A stretch of DNA of 64,000 nucleotides from Arthrobacter sp. OV608 (GTDB taxonomy: Bacteria; Actinomycetota; Actinomycetes; Actinomycetales; Micrococcaceae): positions 100,379-164,378 of the forward strand of contig FOEZ01000010.1 in assembly GCA_900110595.1 (NCBI GenBank), read 5' to 3'. The notes under the pieces are model-generated. The model was not told the origin of the DNA and did no database searches. It saw only the letters and a program-made list of their open reading frames with translations. Position numbers and translations under genes: made by a program. Shown in pieces: positions 1-8,458 of the stretch. Numbering within the stretch: the stretch's first letter is position 1; each line of letters begins with the position of its first letter.

Positions 1-319
1 CGTAAACGGTGATGATCTTGCCGGAGGGCTGGCGGAATTCGCCGAGGTGTTCGTAGTCAGCAGCTGGTGCGGGTGTTCCCATTTCCTCGGCGAACTCCCG
101 GATGGCGGCCGCCAGGGGATCCTCGTCCTCCGTGTACTCGCCCTTGGGGATGGACCAGGCGTGCGCGTCCTTTCGGGCCCAGAACGGACCGCCCATGTGG
201 GCAATCCACACCTGCAGCTCGGCGGAAACACCAGGTGCGCTGCCTGGCTGTTGACCGGTGGCAGGCCCCGGCGTCGCGTCCATCCTGTACAGGAGGATTC
301 CTGCGCTTCGGACCGGCAT
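1..319 (-). CDS. NUDIX hydrolase, 3' end outside window
   Basis: The reading frame begins at an ATG (317-319) with GGAGG just upstream in the mRNA, and runs off the left edge of the window, so only the first 106 residues are visible. The family hydrolyses nucleoside diphosphates linked to another moiety. The Nudix box G-x5-E-x7-REFAEEMG is complete (about residues 65-87), with the metal-binding REF-AEE core intact. The segment before it, with MGGPFWARKDAHAWSIPKGE, resembles predicted NTP pyrophosphohydrolases of the MutT type. The substrate cannot be told from sequence. It is divergent from the small gene at 438. Confidence 0.85.
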   Translation of the reverse strand, partial: MPVRSAGILLYRMDATPGPATGQQPGSAPGVSAELQVWIAHMGGPFWARKDAHAWSIPKGEYTEDEDPLAAAIREFAEEMGTPAPAADYEHLGEFRQPSGKIITVY

Positions 320-437
320 GTGTCCTCCATTTCCAGCAACATTTGAAAAGAAGCGAATTCGCCGTCCAGTGTTAACCGGCAGTTCACGGCCCTGCTTTAG
401 GTTATTCCTTCAGGCACTTTCCTCGAAGGGACCGGTC

Positions 438-713
438 ATGGCCAATATTGCTGAGGTTTTGGGACGGCTTACGCCGGAAGAACTTGATGAGCTTCGCAGC
501 CTTGGTCCTCAGGGCCACCTCCCGCGCCACCTGGTTGAGGCACTGGACCGCGCGGCCGGGGGCCCCGGTTCGGGCCGCGGCTATTACGTGCCCAACGGAA
601 ATGTCAGTGCCACCGGCGGCCCGCTGCTGGTGCTGCGCAGCGACGTTTCCGGCTGGCTCCTCAACTCCCACCGGGACGACCCCGACGCCTTGCCGCAACA
701 CGGCCAGCACTGA
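438..713 (+). CDS. Small conserved-type hypothetical protein (91 aa)
   Basis: I do not recognise a family. The start ATG at 438 has GAAGGG seven bases upstream; the reading frame stays open further 5' but without a better ribosome site. The protein begins MANIAEVLGRLTPEELDELR, predicted as an amphipathic helical N terminus, followed by a Gly-rich stretch (GGPGSGRGYYVPNGN) and a compact C-terminal part with LLVLRSDVSGWLLN. It has no signal peptide, membrane segment or metal motif. It stands alone between the divergent NUDIX gene and the convergent radA, so context gives no role. Confidence 0.55.
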   Translation: MANIAEVLGRLTPEELDELRSLGPQGHLPRHLVEALDRAAGGPGSGRGYYVPNGNVSATGGPLLVLRSDVSGWLLNSHRDDPDALPQHGQH

Positions 714-738
714 ACGCGGCAGAAGGCGCCGGCGGGCC

Positions 739-850
739 TGTCAATCAGCAGGCACCGGCCCGGCAGCGGCGTCAGCCAATCAATCGGACCAGCCGATCAA
801 CCGGTTTGCCAACCGGCCTGCCAATCAGCAGGCGCTAGCCGATCAACAGG
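739..850. repeat. Short degenerate direct repeats at the convergent gene end
   Basis: The gap between the hypothetical gene and radA, running just into the radA 3' end, contains two near copies of a CTG(T/C)CAATCAGCAGGC word (about 739 and 818) and two of AGCCGATCAAC(C/A)GG (about 789 and 838), interleaved. They are too short and imperfect to be a mobile element. They may be slipped-strand duplications at a convergent terminator region. Confidence 0.4.
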
Positions 851-2208
851 CTCAGGGCTTCCGTCAGGTGCTCCACTTCCCGGACCGAAAAACCGGCCGG
901 GACGGGCCCGGGGCCGGCATGGCTTGCCGGGACCACGGCATGGGTAAACCCCAACCGGTGGGCCTCCTGGATCCGCTGGTTGATGCCCGGAACCGGGCGG
1001 ACTTCGCCGGCGAGTCCCACTTCGCCGAAGGCAATCAAGCGGATCGGGAGGGGTTTGCGGGCCTTAGCCGAGGCCACGGCGAGGGCGACCGCTAGATCCG
1101 TGGCGGGTTCGCTCAGCTTCACCCCGCCCACCGTGGCCACATAGGAGTCGTCCTTGTGCAGCAGGGTTCCGGCGCGCTGCTGCAGCACCGCCAGCAGCAT
1201 GGAGACCCGGGAACTGTCCAGCCCGCTGGTAGCCCGGCGCGGCTGCGAGTTGGGGCTCTCGGCCAGCAGCGACTGCACCTCGGCCAGCAGTGGGCGCCGG
1301 CCCTCCATGGTCACGGTGATGCAGGTGCCCGAGACCGGTTCCTTGGTGCGGCTGACAAACAGCCCGCTGGGATCGGCGAGGCCTTCGATGCCGTTCTCGT
1401 TCAAATCGAAGCAGCCCACATCGTCGGTAGGCCCGTAGCGGTTCTTAACGGCGCGGAGCAGCCGCAGGCGCGAATGCCGTTCGCCCTCGAACTGGCACAC
1501 CACATCCACCAGGTGCTCCAGGAGCCGGGGCCCGGCGATGGAACCGTCCTTGGTCACGTGGCCCACCAGCAAGGTGGTCATGTTCCGCCGTTTCGCCACG
1601 GCAATAATGGATGCCGCGACCTCCCGCACCTGCGAAACACCGCCCGCGCTGCCGTCAACGTCCGCGCTGCTGAGGGTCTGGACCGAATCCACGATCAGGA
1701 GCCGCGGCTCGATCTTCTCCACTTGCCCCAACGCCTGGCCCAGGTCCGTTTCGGCTGACAGATAAAGCGACTCCGCGACGGCGTCGATCCGTTCCGCGCG
1801 CAGCTTCACCTGCGCCGCGGACTCCTCGCCCGTTACGTACAGGACGTCCTGCGCCGTGCGGGCGAATTTCGCAGCGACGTCCAGGAGCAGCGTGGATTTT
1901 CCGACGCCGGGTTCGCCTGCCAGCAGGATCACCGCACCCGGGACCAGGCCCCCGCCCAGCACCCGGTCCAGTTCGTCCACGCCCGTGGGCAGGAAAGCGG
2001 CCGTGGTGGCATCCACCTCGGCAATCCGGCGGGCCGGCTCAAGGACTGTTGTGGCCGCCGTCGTACGCGCAACCGCGGTGCCTGTCTCCTCCACGGTGCC
2101 CCACGCCTGGCACTCGCCGCAGCGACCCACCCATTTCACGGTGGTCCAGCCGCATTCGGCGCATTTGTAGGCGGGCGCCTTGGAGGCCCGGGAAGTCTTT
2201 GTTGCCAT
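835..2208 (-). CDS. radA: DNA repair protein RadA
   Basis: RadA (Sms) is a RecA-like ATPase that helps process recombination intermediates and branch migration. From the ATG at 2206-2208 the protein has 457 residues, the usual family length. It shows the N-terminal C4 zinc finger (C16, C19, C30, C33), Walker A GEPGVGKST at 98-106, the RadA-specific KNRYG motif at 255-259, and a C-terminal Lon-protease-like domain (LIAFGEVGLAGEVRPV). The frame stays open upstream through the tandem repeat at 2242-2540, but that extension translates repeat DNA and is not part of the protein. It is a single-gene unit reading away from the sugar operon. Confidence 0.96.
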   Translation of the reverse strand: MATKTSRASKAPAYKCAECGWTTVKWVGRCGECQAWGTVEETGTAVARTTAATTVLEPARRIAEVDATTAAFLPTGVDELDRVLGGGLVPGAVILLAGEPGVGKSTLLLDVAAKFARTAQDVLYVTGEESAAQVKLRAERIDAVAESLYLSAETDLGQALGQVEKIEPRLLIVDSVQTLSSADVDGSAGGVSQVREVAASIIAVAKRRNMTTLLVGHVTKDGSIAGPRLLEHLVDVVCQFEGERHSRLRLLRAVKNRYGPTDDVGCFDLNENGIEGLADPSGLFVSRTKEPVSGTCITVTMEGRRPLLAEVQSLLAESPNSQPRRATSGLDSSRVSMLLAVLQQRAGTLLHKDDSYVATVGGVKLSEPATDLAVALAVASAKARKPLPIRLIAFGEVGLAGEVRPVPGINQRIQEAHRLGFTHAVVPASHAGPGPVPAGFSVREVEHLTEALSLLIG

Positions 2209-2241
2209 GCGTCCAACCCTAATGGCGGCCACCGACAATCC

Positions 2242-2540
2242 CCGCCCGCACCCTAACCTCGCACGCTCGGCCAGGGAACCCTGCGGGCGTGGGCCCACCG
2301 CCGCACCCAACCTCGCACGGCCACACCGGCTCCCCACCCTCGCAAGCTCGGGTCGGGGCCCTCGCCGGAGCGGATCCACGGCCAGGGAACCCTGCGGGCG
2401 TGGGCCCACCGCCCGCACCCTAACCTCGCAAGGCCACACCGGCTCCCCACCCTCGCAAGCTCGGGCCGGGGCCCTCGCCAGAGCGGATCCACGGCCAGGG
2501 AACCCTGCGGGCGTGGGCCCACCGCCCGCACCCTAACCTC
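2242..2540. repeat. Tandem repeat, period 111-113 bp, about 2.5 copies
   Basis: The word GGCCAGGGAACCCTGCGGGC followed by GTGGGCCCACCGCC occurs at 2269, 2380 and 2493, giving steps of 111 and 113 bp. The intervening unit (containing CCACACCGGCTCCCCACCCT, CTCGCAAGCTCGGG and GAGCGGATCCACGG) is nearly identical in the two full copies; the first copy is partial. A single diverged copy of the conserved half lies at 15051-15106. The array fills most of the 450 bp between radA and the sugar-binding protein gene. It contains no gene I can support. Confidence 0.9.
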
Positions 2541-2557
2541 CCGCCAACAGGGGACCG

Positions 2558-2571
2558 AGAGAGCGCTCTCT
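2558..2571. promoter_or_regulatory. LacI-type operator O1 of the sugar operon
   Basis: AGAGAGCGCTCTCT is a perfect 14-bp palindrome with the central CG-containing GCGC typical of LacI-family operators. It abuts the -35 hexamer and is repeated exactly 55 bp downstream. The likely ligand is the LacI regulator at 7442. Confidence 0.75.
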
Positions 2572-2599
2572 TGACAGTGATCTGCGCCACCTCTACAGT
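2571..2599 (+). promoter_or_regulatory. Sigma-70-type promoter of the sugar ABC operon
   Basis: A perfect TTGACA (2571-2576) is followed by a 17-bp spacer and TACAGT (2594-2599). It lies between two identical operators, so a repressor could block both polymerase binding and early elongation. The predicted start of transcription is near 2606. Confidence 0.7.
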
Positions 2600-2612
2600 T
2601 GAGGAACTTGCC

Positions 2613-2626
2613 AGAGAGCGCTCTCT
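2613..2626. promoter_or_regulatory. LacI-type operator O2 of the sugar operon
   Basis: This is a second exact copy of AGAGAGCGCTCTCT, just downstream of the predicted transcription start. Centre-to-centre distance to O1 is 55 bp, about five helical turns, which would allow a tetramer or paired dimers on the same DNA face. Confidence 0.75.
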
Positions 2627-2659
2627 CAGCGCCGGTAGTTCCCCCACAAAGGAGTGACC

Positions 2660-3976
2660 TTGAAATTCGCACGACATACCGCGGCCGCAATTGCGGGCGC
2701 AGCGGCCCTGGCCCTGATGGCCACCGGCTGCAGCAGCAGCAGCAAAGAACAGGCAGCAAGCGCAGACAACCCCGTGGAACTCACGGTCACCACTTTCGGG
2801 ACCTTCGGTTACGACGATCTCTACGGTGAATACGAGCAGGCCAACCCCGGAATCAAGATCAAGGCAACGAACATAGACCGCGGAGCCAACGCCCGCACCG
2901 ACGCGTTCACGAAACTTGCTGCCGGCTCCGGCCTCAGCGACGTGGTGGCCATCGAGGAAGGCTGGCTCGGATCCATCATGGAAGTTTCGGACCAGTTCGT
3001 GGACCTGAACGAGCACGGGGCTGCGGACATCAAGGACAACTGGGTGGACTGGAAGTTCAAGCAGGGCACAGATCCGGACGGCCGCGTCATTGGTTACGGA
3101 ACAGACATCGGACCCCAGGGCCTTTGCTACAACGGGAAACTGTTTGAGGCTGCCGGCCTGCCGAAGGACCGCGAATCGGTAGCGAAGCTGTTCGGCGGCG
3201 AGGACGCCACGTGGGAGACCTACTTCAAGCTCGGCGAGCAGTACAAGGCGGCCACCGGGAAGGCCTGGTATGACCAGTCCGGCTTCGTCTGGAACTCCAT
3301 GGTGAACCAGATGGAGGAGGGGTACTACACCAAGGACGGAAAGCTGAACGTTGATGGCAACGCGGAGATGAAAGCCAAATTCGAGTTGCTGGCGGCCGGA
3401 ACGGCGGCGGGTCTGTCCGCCAACCAGACCCAGTTTGACTGGGGCACCGGCAAGGCGTTTACCGACGGCTCCTTCGCGACTTTCGTCTGCCCCGGCTGGA
3501 TGCTCGGCACCATCAAGGGCCAGCTTGAATCAGCAGGCGGCGGCGCGGACAGCGGCTGGGACTTCGCCGATGTCTTCCCGGGCGGGGCCTCGAACTGGGG
3601 CGGCGCTTTCCTCTCAGTGCCCAAGACCTCCGAACATCCGGCAGAAGCTGCCAAGCTCGCCGCGTGGCTGACTGCGCCTGAGCAGCAGGTCAAGCAGTCG
3701 GCCGCGGCCAACAACTTCCCCAGCACGCTTAAGGCACAGGAGAAGCTCGTGGCGGACGCCACCCCCAACGTGCTGTTCAACAACGCCCCCACCGGCGTTA
3801 TCCTCGCCAACCGCGCCAAGGGAGTGGTGGCCCAGTTCAAGGGACCGGACGATTCCGTCATCCAGGAGAACGTGTTTGGCCCGGCCCTGAAAATGCTCGA
3901 CGGCGGCACGGCCAACGCTGACAAGGCCTGGTCTGAAGCACTGACCCTCCTCAACGACCTGGTCGTAAACAACTAG
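2660..3976 (+). CDS. Sugar ABC transporter substrate-binding lipoprotein
   Basis: This is a family-1 extracellular solute-binding protein that captures a sugar, probably a beta-glucoside or oligosaccharide, for the permeases next to it. I prefer the TTG at 2660, five bases after AAAGGAG; the GTG at 2654 overlaps that ribosome site. The resulting 438-aa precursor has a basic n-region, a hydrophobic core and the lipobox LMATGC, so it should be lipid-anchored. The mature part has the usual family length. It is the first gene of an operon with two permeases, a GH1 enzyme and a LacI regulator. No ATPase gene is in the cluster, so a shared MsiK-like ATPase elsewhere is likely. Confidence 0.92.
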   Translation: MKFARHTAAAIAGAAALALMATGCSSSSKEQAASADNPVELTVTTFGTFGYDDLYGEYEQANPGIKIKATNIDRGANARTDAFTKLAAGSGLSDVVAIEEGWLGSIMEVSDQFVDLNEHGAADIKDNWVDWKFKQGTDPDGRVIGYGTDIGPQGLCYNGKLFEAAGLPKDRESVAKLFGGEDATWETYFKLGEQYKAATGKAWYDQSGFVWNSMVNQMEEGYYTKDGKLNVDGNAEMKAKFELLAAGTAAGLSANQTQFDWGTGKAFTDGSFATFVCPGWMLGTIKGQLESAGGGADSGWDFADVFPGGASNWGGAFLSVPKTSEHPAEAAKLAAWLTAPEQQVKQSAAANNFPSTLKAQEKLVADATPNVLFNNAPTGVILANRAKGVVAQFKGPDDSVIQENVFGPALKMLDGGTANADKAWSEALTLLNDLVVNN

Positions 3977-3989
3977 CACCACCCGCTGC

Positions 3990-4013
3990 GGGGCCTTCCG
4001 GAAGGGAGGCCCC
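3990..4013 (+). promoter_or_regulatory. Intercistronic stem-loop after the binding-protein gene
   Basis: GGGGCCT (3990-3996) pairs with AGGCCCC (4007-4013), and TCC/GGA extend the stem. It sits between the binding-protein stop and the first permease, without a U-tract. Such hairpins commonly protect the upstream message or terminate partially, giving more binding protein than permease. Confidence 0.6.
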
Positions 4014-4033
4014 CCGATGGAGGGCAAGAGCCC

Positions 4034-5035
4034 ATGACAACTACCCTGAACCGGGCCGCCAAACCCGCGGTCATCAAACCGAAACCCACCTGGAAGCAGC
4101 GGCTGAACGTCTTCGACGTCAAAGCATCGCCCTACCTGTACGTCGCCCCGTTCTTTATCCTCTTCGCCCTCGTGGGGCTCTTTCCCCTGGTCTACACCTT
4201 CGTGGTGAGCCTCTTCGACTGGCACCTGCTCAAGGGCCAAGGGGACTTCGTTGGGCTGCAAAACTTCGTGGAAGTCCTGCAGGACCGTTTCTTCTGGAAC
4301 TCCCTGTTCAACACGGTAAGCATCTTCCTGCTCTCCGCCATTCCGCAGCTCGCCGTGGCGCTCTTCCTGGCGGCAATGCTTGACCAGAACCTCCGGGCCA
4401 GGACCTTCTGGCGGATGAGCGTCCTCCTGCCCTACATCGTGACGCCGGTGGCAGTGGCCATGATCTTCACCAACATGTTCGGTGAGCAGTACGGCCTGAT
4501 CAACAACGTCCTGGGCAATATCGGCCTGGACCCCGTGATGTGGAAAAGCGAAACCCTGCCCAGCCACATCGCCATCGCCACCATGGTGAACTGGCGCTGG
4601 ACCGGCTACAACGCGCTGATCCTGCTCGCAGCCATGCAGGCCGTTCCCCGCGACCTCTACGAGTCCGCCGCCCTGGACGGGGCCGGAGCGGTACGCCGGT
4701 TCTTCAGCATCACCCTGCCCAGCATCCGTCCCACCATGGTGTTTGTGGTCATTACGTCCACCATCGGCGGGCTGCAGATCTTCACCGAGCCGCGCCTGTT
4801 CGATCCCGCTACCGCAGGCGGATCACAGCGGCAATTCCAGACCACCGTGCTGTACCTCTGGGAAATGGCCTTCCAGCGCCAGAACTTCGGCAAGGCATCA
4901 ACGATCGCCTGGCTCCTTTTCCTGATCATCGTGCTGTTCGGTCTGGTCAACTACCTCATTTCCCGGCGGATAGCGACCGCAGACGCCGCCAAACCCTCCC
5001 GGGCTGCCCGGCGCGCCGAAAGGACCACGCGATGA
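4034..5035 (+). CDS. Sugar ABC transporter permease (MalF type)
   Basis: This membrane component forms half of the sugar channel. The 333-aa protein has about six hydrophobic segments starting at residue 36 (YLYVAPFFILFALVGLFPLV). The EAA loop that contacts the ATPase is seen as DLYESAALDGAGAVRRFFSI. GGAGGG precedes the ATG at a rather long distance (about 12 bases). Its TGA overlaps the next gene's start (ATGA), so the two permeases are translationally coupled and should form a heterodimer. Confidence 0.93.
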   Translation: MTTTLNRAAKPAVIKPKPTWKQRLNVFDVKASPYLYVAPFFILFALVGLFPLVYTFVVSLFDWHLLKGQGDFVGLQNFVEVLQDRFFWNSLFNTVSIFLLSAIPQLAVALFLAAMLDQNLRARTFWRMSVLLPYIVTPVAVAMIFTNMFGEQYGLINNVLGNIGLDPVMWKSETLPSHIAIATMVNWRWTGYNALILLAAMQAVPRDLYESAALDGAGAVRRFFSITLPSIRPTMVFVVITSTIGGLQIFTEPRLFDPATAGGSQRQFQTTVLYLWEMAFQRQNFGKASTIAWLLFLIIVLFGLVNYLISRRIATADAAKPSRAARRAERTTR

Positions 5036-5952
5036 GCACCATCGAAGGGGCAGCCCCGGCACCCCCTGAATCCCGCACTTCCGGAACGACTGCGCCAGGC
5101 CCCTCCACCCGACCCCGCAAGCGCTTCTTCGGTTCCGGAGAGAAACCCGGCTTCCTGACTTACGGCCTGCTCCTGGCGTTCCTGCTGTCCTCGGCCTACC
5201 CGCTGTGGTGGTCCGCCGTGATCGGCAGCCGTTCCAATGAGGCCCTGAGTGAAACCTGGCCGCCACTGCTCCCGGGTGGAAACTTCTGGACCAACGTGGG
5301 TGAAGTCTTCGACACCATTCCCTTCTGGCTCGCCCTGGGCAACAGCGTGCTGATTTCCTGCATCATCACCGTTTCGGTGGTGGGCTTCTCCACCCTGGCC
5401 GGCTACGCGTTCGCCAAGCTCCGCTTCAAAGGCCGGGACGGGCTCATGCTGATGGTGGTGGCCACCATGGCCATCCCCACCCAGCTCGGAATCATCCCGC
5501 TCTTTATGGTGATGCGCACCCTGGGCTGGACTGGTGAAATCGGCGCCGTGGTGGTGCCCACCCTGGTAACGGCGTTCGGTGTCTTCTTTATGCGGCAGTA
5601 CCTGGTGGACGTCATCCCGGACGAACTCATCGAGTCCGCCAGGATGGACGGGGCCAGCATGATTTCCACCTTCCGGCATGTCGCCATCCCCGCAGCGCGG
5701 CCCGCCATGGCCATCCTGGGCCTCTTCACCTTTATGACGGCCTGGACTGATTTCCTCTGGCCCCTTCTGGTGCTCGACGCCGGCAACCCCACCTTGCAGA
5801 CGGCGCTCAGCCAGCTTCAGTCTGCCCGCTACGTGGACTACTCCGTGGTCCTCGCCGGCGCCGTGCTGGCAACCCTCCCGCTGCTGGTGCTCTTCGTACT
5901 GGCAGGAAAACAACTCATCTCAGGAATCATGCAAGGAGCAGTGAAGGGCTGA
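5032..5952 (+). CDS. Sugar ABC transporter permease (MalG type)
   Basis: The ATG at 5032 overlaps the stop of the preceding permease. The 306-aa protein starts with a Pro/Ser-rich cytoplasmic segment of about 40 residues, then six membrane segments. The EAA loop reads ELIESARMDGASMISTFRHV, typical of MalG partners, which contact the transporter ATPase. The gene is followed directly by the GH1 gene with no gap. It acts with the product of 4034 as the second channel subunit. Confidence 0.93.
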   Translation: MSTIEGAAPAPPESRTSGTTAPGPSTRPRKRFFGSGEKPGFLTYGLLLAFLLSSAYPLWWSAVIGSRSNEALSETWPPLLPGGNFWTNVGEVFDTIPFWLALGNSVLISCIITVSVVGFSTLAGYAFAKLRFKGRDGLMLMVVATMAIPTQLGIIPLFMVMRTLGWTGEIGAVVVPTLVTAFGVFFMRQYLVDVIPDELIESARMDGASMISTFRHVAIPAARPAMAILGLFTFMTAWTDFLWPLLVLDAGNPTLQTALSQLQSARYVDYSVVLAGAVLATLPLLVLFVLAGKQLISGIMQGAVKG

Positions 5953-7395
5953 ATGCAGCACTCAACATATAAGCGGCAATGGCCCGAGGGCTTCCTGTGG
6001 GGATCGGCGACGGCGGCCGCCCAGGTAGAGGGCGCCGGCCACGAAGGCGGCAAGGAAGATTCCATTTGGGACCATTTCGCCAGGATCCCGGGCGCCATCG
6101 CCAACGGTGACACCCTTGAGCAGGCAGTGGACCACTATCACCGGATGCCCCAGGACGTCCGGCTGATGAAGGAGCTGGGATTGGATTCCTACCGGTTCTC
6201 CACCAGCTGGGCGCGGGTCCGTCCTGGAGACAGGACCGCGAACCGCGAGGGCCTGGACTTCTACTCCCGGCTGGTGGACGAGTTGCTCGAAGCGGGCATC
6301 CTGCCCTGGCTCACCCTCTACCACTGGGACCTGCCGCAAGCACTTGAGGAGAAGGGCGGGTGGGCCAACCGGGACACTGCGTACCGGTTCGTTGAGTACG
6401 CAGACGACGTGTATTCGGCGCTGGGGGACCGGGTCCGCCACTGGACCACGTTCAACGAACCCTTCTGTTCGTCGCTGTTGGGCTACGGGGCGGGCGTGCA
6501 CGCGCCCGGCCGCCAGGAACCCGCGGCAGCCATCGCCGCCGTGCACCACCAGCACCTGGCCCATGGTCTGACAGTCAATGCGCTGCGAAGCCGTGGAGCG
6601 GAGCAGCTGGGCATCACCCTTAATCTGAGCAATTCGATTCCGCGGGACAGCCAGGACCCGGTGGACCTTGACGCCGCCCGCCGGTTCGACTCCCTGCAGA
6701 ACCGGATTTTCCTGGACCCCATCCTGCGGGGAAGCTACCCGGAGGATTCGTTGCGGGACCTGGCACCCTTCGGCCTGCAGGAGGTGATCCGTCCGGGCGA
6801 CCTCGAAATCATCAGCGCGCCCCTGGACTTCCTGGGCGTGAACCACTACCACGATGACCTCATCAGCGGCCACGCCGACGCCGCCGGGAGTGACGGCCAC
6901 TCCGGCGGAGCCGAACGTCCCACCGCCTCACCCTGGATCGGTTCCGAGGACATCGCGTTCCCCAGCAGGGGGCTGCCGAGGACAGCAATGGGCTGGGAAG
7001 TGAACCCCGAGGGTCTGCGTACGCTGCTGGTCCGGCTGGGCGAGGAGTATCCGTCCTTGCCGCCGCTGTACATCACCGAGAACGGCGCCGCCTACGAGGA
7101 CACGGTGGATGCCGGCGGCGCAGTGCACGACGAGGACCGGACCCGGTTCATCCTGGACCATGTGGCCGCCGTCGGCCAGGCCATAGACCAGGGTGCGGAC
7201 GTCCGCGGCTACTTCGTCTGGTCCCTGCTGGACAACTTCGAATGGTCGTGGGGGTATGGAAAACGTTTCGGGATTGTCCGAGTGGATTACGGCAGCTTCG
7301 AGCGCACCGCCAAGGACAGCGGGAAGGCCTACGCCGGGTTGATTGCCGCCGCGAAGCGGAACATTCCACGCCCCGCTGTATCCCTGCCCGCCTAA
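5953..7395 (+). CDS. Beta-glucosidase, GH1 family
   Basis: The enzyme hydrolyses beta-glucosides or beta-galactosides, most likely the disaccharide imported by the upstream ABC transporter. The 480-aa length fits GH1. The acid/base is E169 in TFNEP and the nucleophile is E376 in YITENGAAYED; the N-terminal GFLWGSATAAAQVEGA signature is present. There is no signal peptide, so it acts in the cytoplasm. The ATG directly follows the permease TGA (TGAATG), which implies translational coupling. The exact sugar, for example cellobiose, cannot be read from sequence. Confidence 0.95.
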   Translation: MQHSTYKRQWPEGFLWGSATAAAQVEGAGHEGGKEDSIWDHFARIPGAIANGDTLEQAVDHYHRMPQDVRLMKELGLDSYRFSTSWARVRPGDRTANREGLDFYSRLVDELLEAGILPWLTLYHWDLPQALEEKGGWANRDTAYRFVEYADDVYSALGDRVRHWTTFNEPFCSSLLGYGAGVHAPGRQEPAAAIAAVHHQHLAHGLTVNALRSRGAEQLGITLNLSNSIPRDSQDPVDLDAARRFDSLQNRIFLDPILRGSYPEDSLRDLAPFGLQEVIRPGDLEIISAPLDFLGVNHYHDDLISGHADAAGSDGHSGGAERPTASPWIGSEDIAFPSRGLPRTAMGWEVNPEGLRTLLVRLGEEYPSLPPLYITENGAAYEDTVDAGGAVHDEDRTRFILDHVAAVGQAIDQGADVRGYFVWSLLDNFEWSWGYGKRFGIVRVDYGSFERTAKDSGKAYAGLIAAAKRNIPRPAVSLPA

Positions 7396-7441
7396 ACTGA
7401 AATCCCCGGCCCAGTGCCAGCTAGATCACGGAGCGAAGATT

Positions 7442-8458
7442 GTGAAGCAAGACCCCAGCGCAAGCAGGCCGGCGCCCACCCTTGAGATGGTGGCAGCGCT
7501 GGCTGGCGTTTCCCGCGCCACCGTCTCGCGGGTGGTTAATGATGTGCCGAGCGTGGATGAGGACATCGCTGCCAAGGTGCGGCAGGCCATTCTCGCCGTC
7601 AACTACACCCCCAACCGGGCAGCCCGTACCCTGGCCAGCAGGAAGCCCAACTCCGTGACCCTTATCGTGCCGGAGTCCACGTCCAAGGTCTTCGCGGACC
7701 CGTTCTTTGCCTCAGTAGTGGAGGGCGTGGCCCTGTATCTGGCAGACACGGACTACACACTGAACATGGTGATTGCTTCCGAGGCCAAGCCGGAAAAGAC
7801 CCGGGCTTTCCTGCTCGGCGGAAGCGTGGCAGGGGCCCTGGTGGTGTCCCATCATGCGGGGGACACGTCCTGGACCCACCTGGGCGACTACATCCCCATG
7901 GTGTTCGCCGGCCGGCCCCTGCGCGAAAGCGGCAGCTACTACGTGGACGTTGACAACGAGGCCGCAGCCGCAGGGGCAACCCGGCTGCTGATCGAACGGG
8001 GGCGAAGCAACATCGCCACCATCGCAGGCCCCCAGGACATGCCGCCGGGCATTGACCGCGTCAACGGTTGGCGAAAAGCCCTGGCGGAAGCGGGGCTGGA
8101 TGATTCCATGGTGGAGTACGGGGACTTCACCCTCGCCTCCGGAGCCAAAGCGATGCGGCGCCTGCTGGGCAGCGGGCGGCCGGTGGACGGACTGTTCGTC
8201 GCCAATGACCAGATGGCGGCCGGTGCTTACACCGTCCTGCAGGAACGCGGGATCCGGATACCCGAGGACGTCGCCGTGGTGGGGTTCGACGACGACTCGT
8301 TCGCAGTTTCCGTGGTCCCGCAGCTCACCACGGTGCATCACCCGATCATCGACATGGGAAAGAAAATGGCGGAAATCCTGGTGAACCTGATTGAGGGGAA
8401 GGACCCGGACCGGGTGACACAGATCCCCACGTCACTCGTGGTGCGCGGGTCCGCCTGA
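7442..8458 (+). CDS. LacI-family transcriptional regulator of the sugar operon
   Basis: The 338-aa protein has an N-terminal helix-turn-helix (LEMVAALAGVSRATVSRVV, about residues 14-32) and a periplasmic-binding-like effector domain. I chose the GTG at 7442, which has GGAG upstream and puts the helix-turn-helix at the usual place; the frame is open further 5' into the GH1 gene. It is inside the operon it probably represses, through the two AGAGAGCGCTCTCT sites at 2558 and 2613, giving a feedback loop. The inducer is probably the imported sugar or its hydrolysis product. Confidence 0.9.
   Translation: MKQDPSASRPAPTLEMVAALAGVSRATVSRVVNDVPSVDEDIAAKVRQAILAVNYTPNRAARTLASRKPNSVTLIVPESTSKVFADPFFASVVEGVALYLADTDYTLNMVIASEAKPEKTRAFLLGGSVAGALVVSHHAGDTSWTHLGDYIPMVFAGRPLRESGSYYVDVDNEAAAAGATRLLIERGRSNIATIAGPQDMPPGIDRVNGWRKALAEAGLDDSMVEYGDFTLASGAKAMRRLLGSGRPVDGLFVANDQMAAGAYTVLQERGIRIPEDVAVVGFDDDSFAVSVVPQLTTVHHPIIDMGKKMAEILVNLIEGKDPDRVTQIPTSLVVRGSA

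Noticed and set aside
2242-2540. CRISPR-like array
   Set aside because: Period is about 112 bp with nearly identical units throughout; there are no unique spacers and no cas genes.
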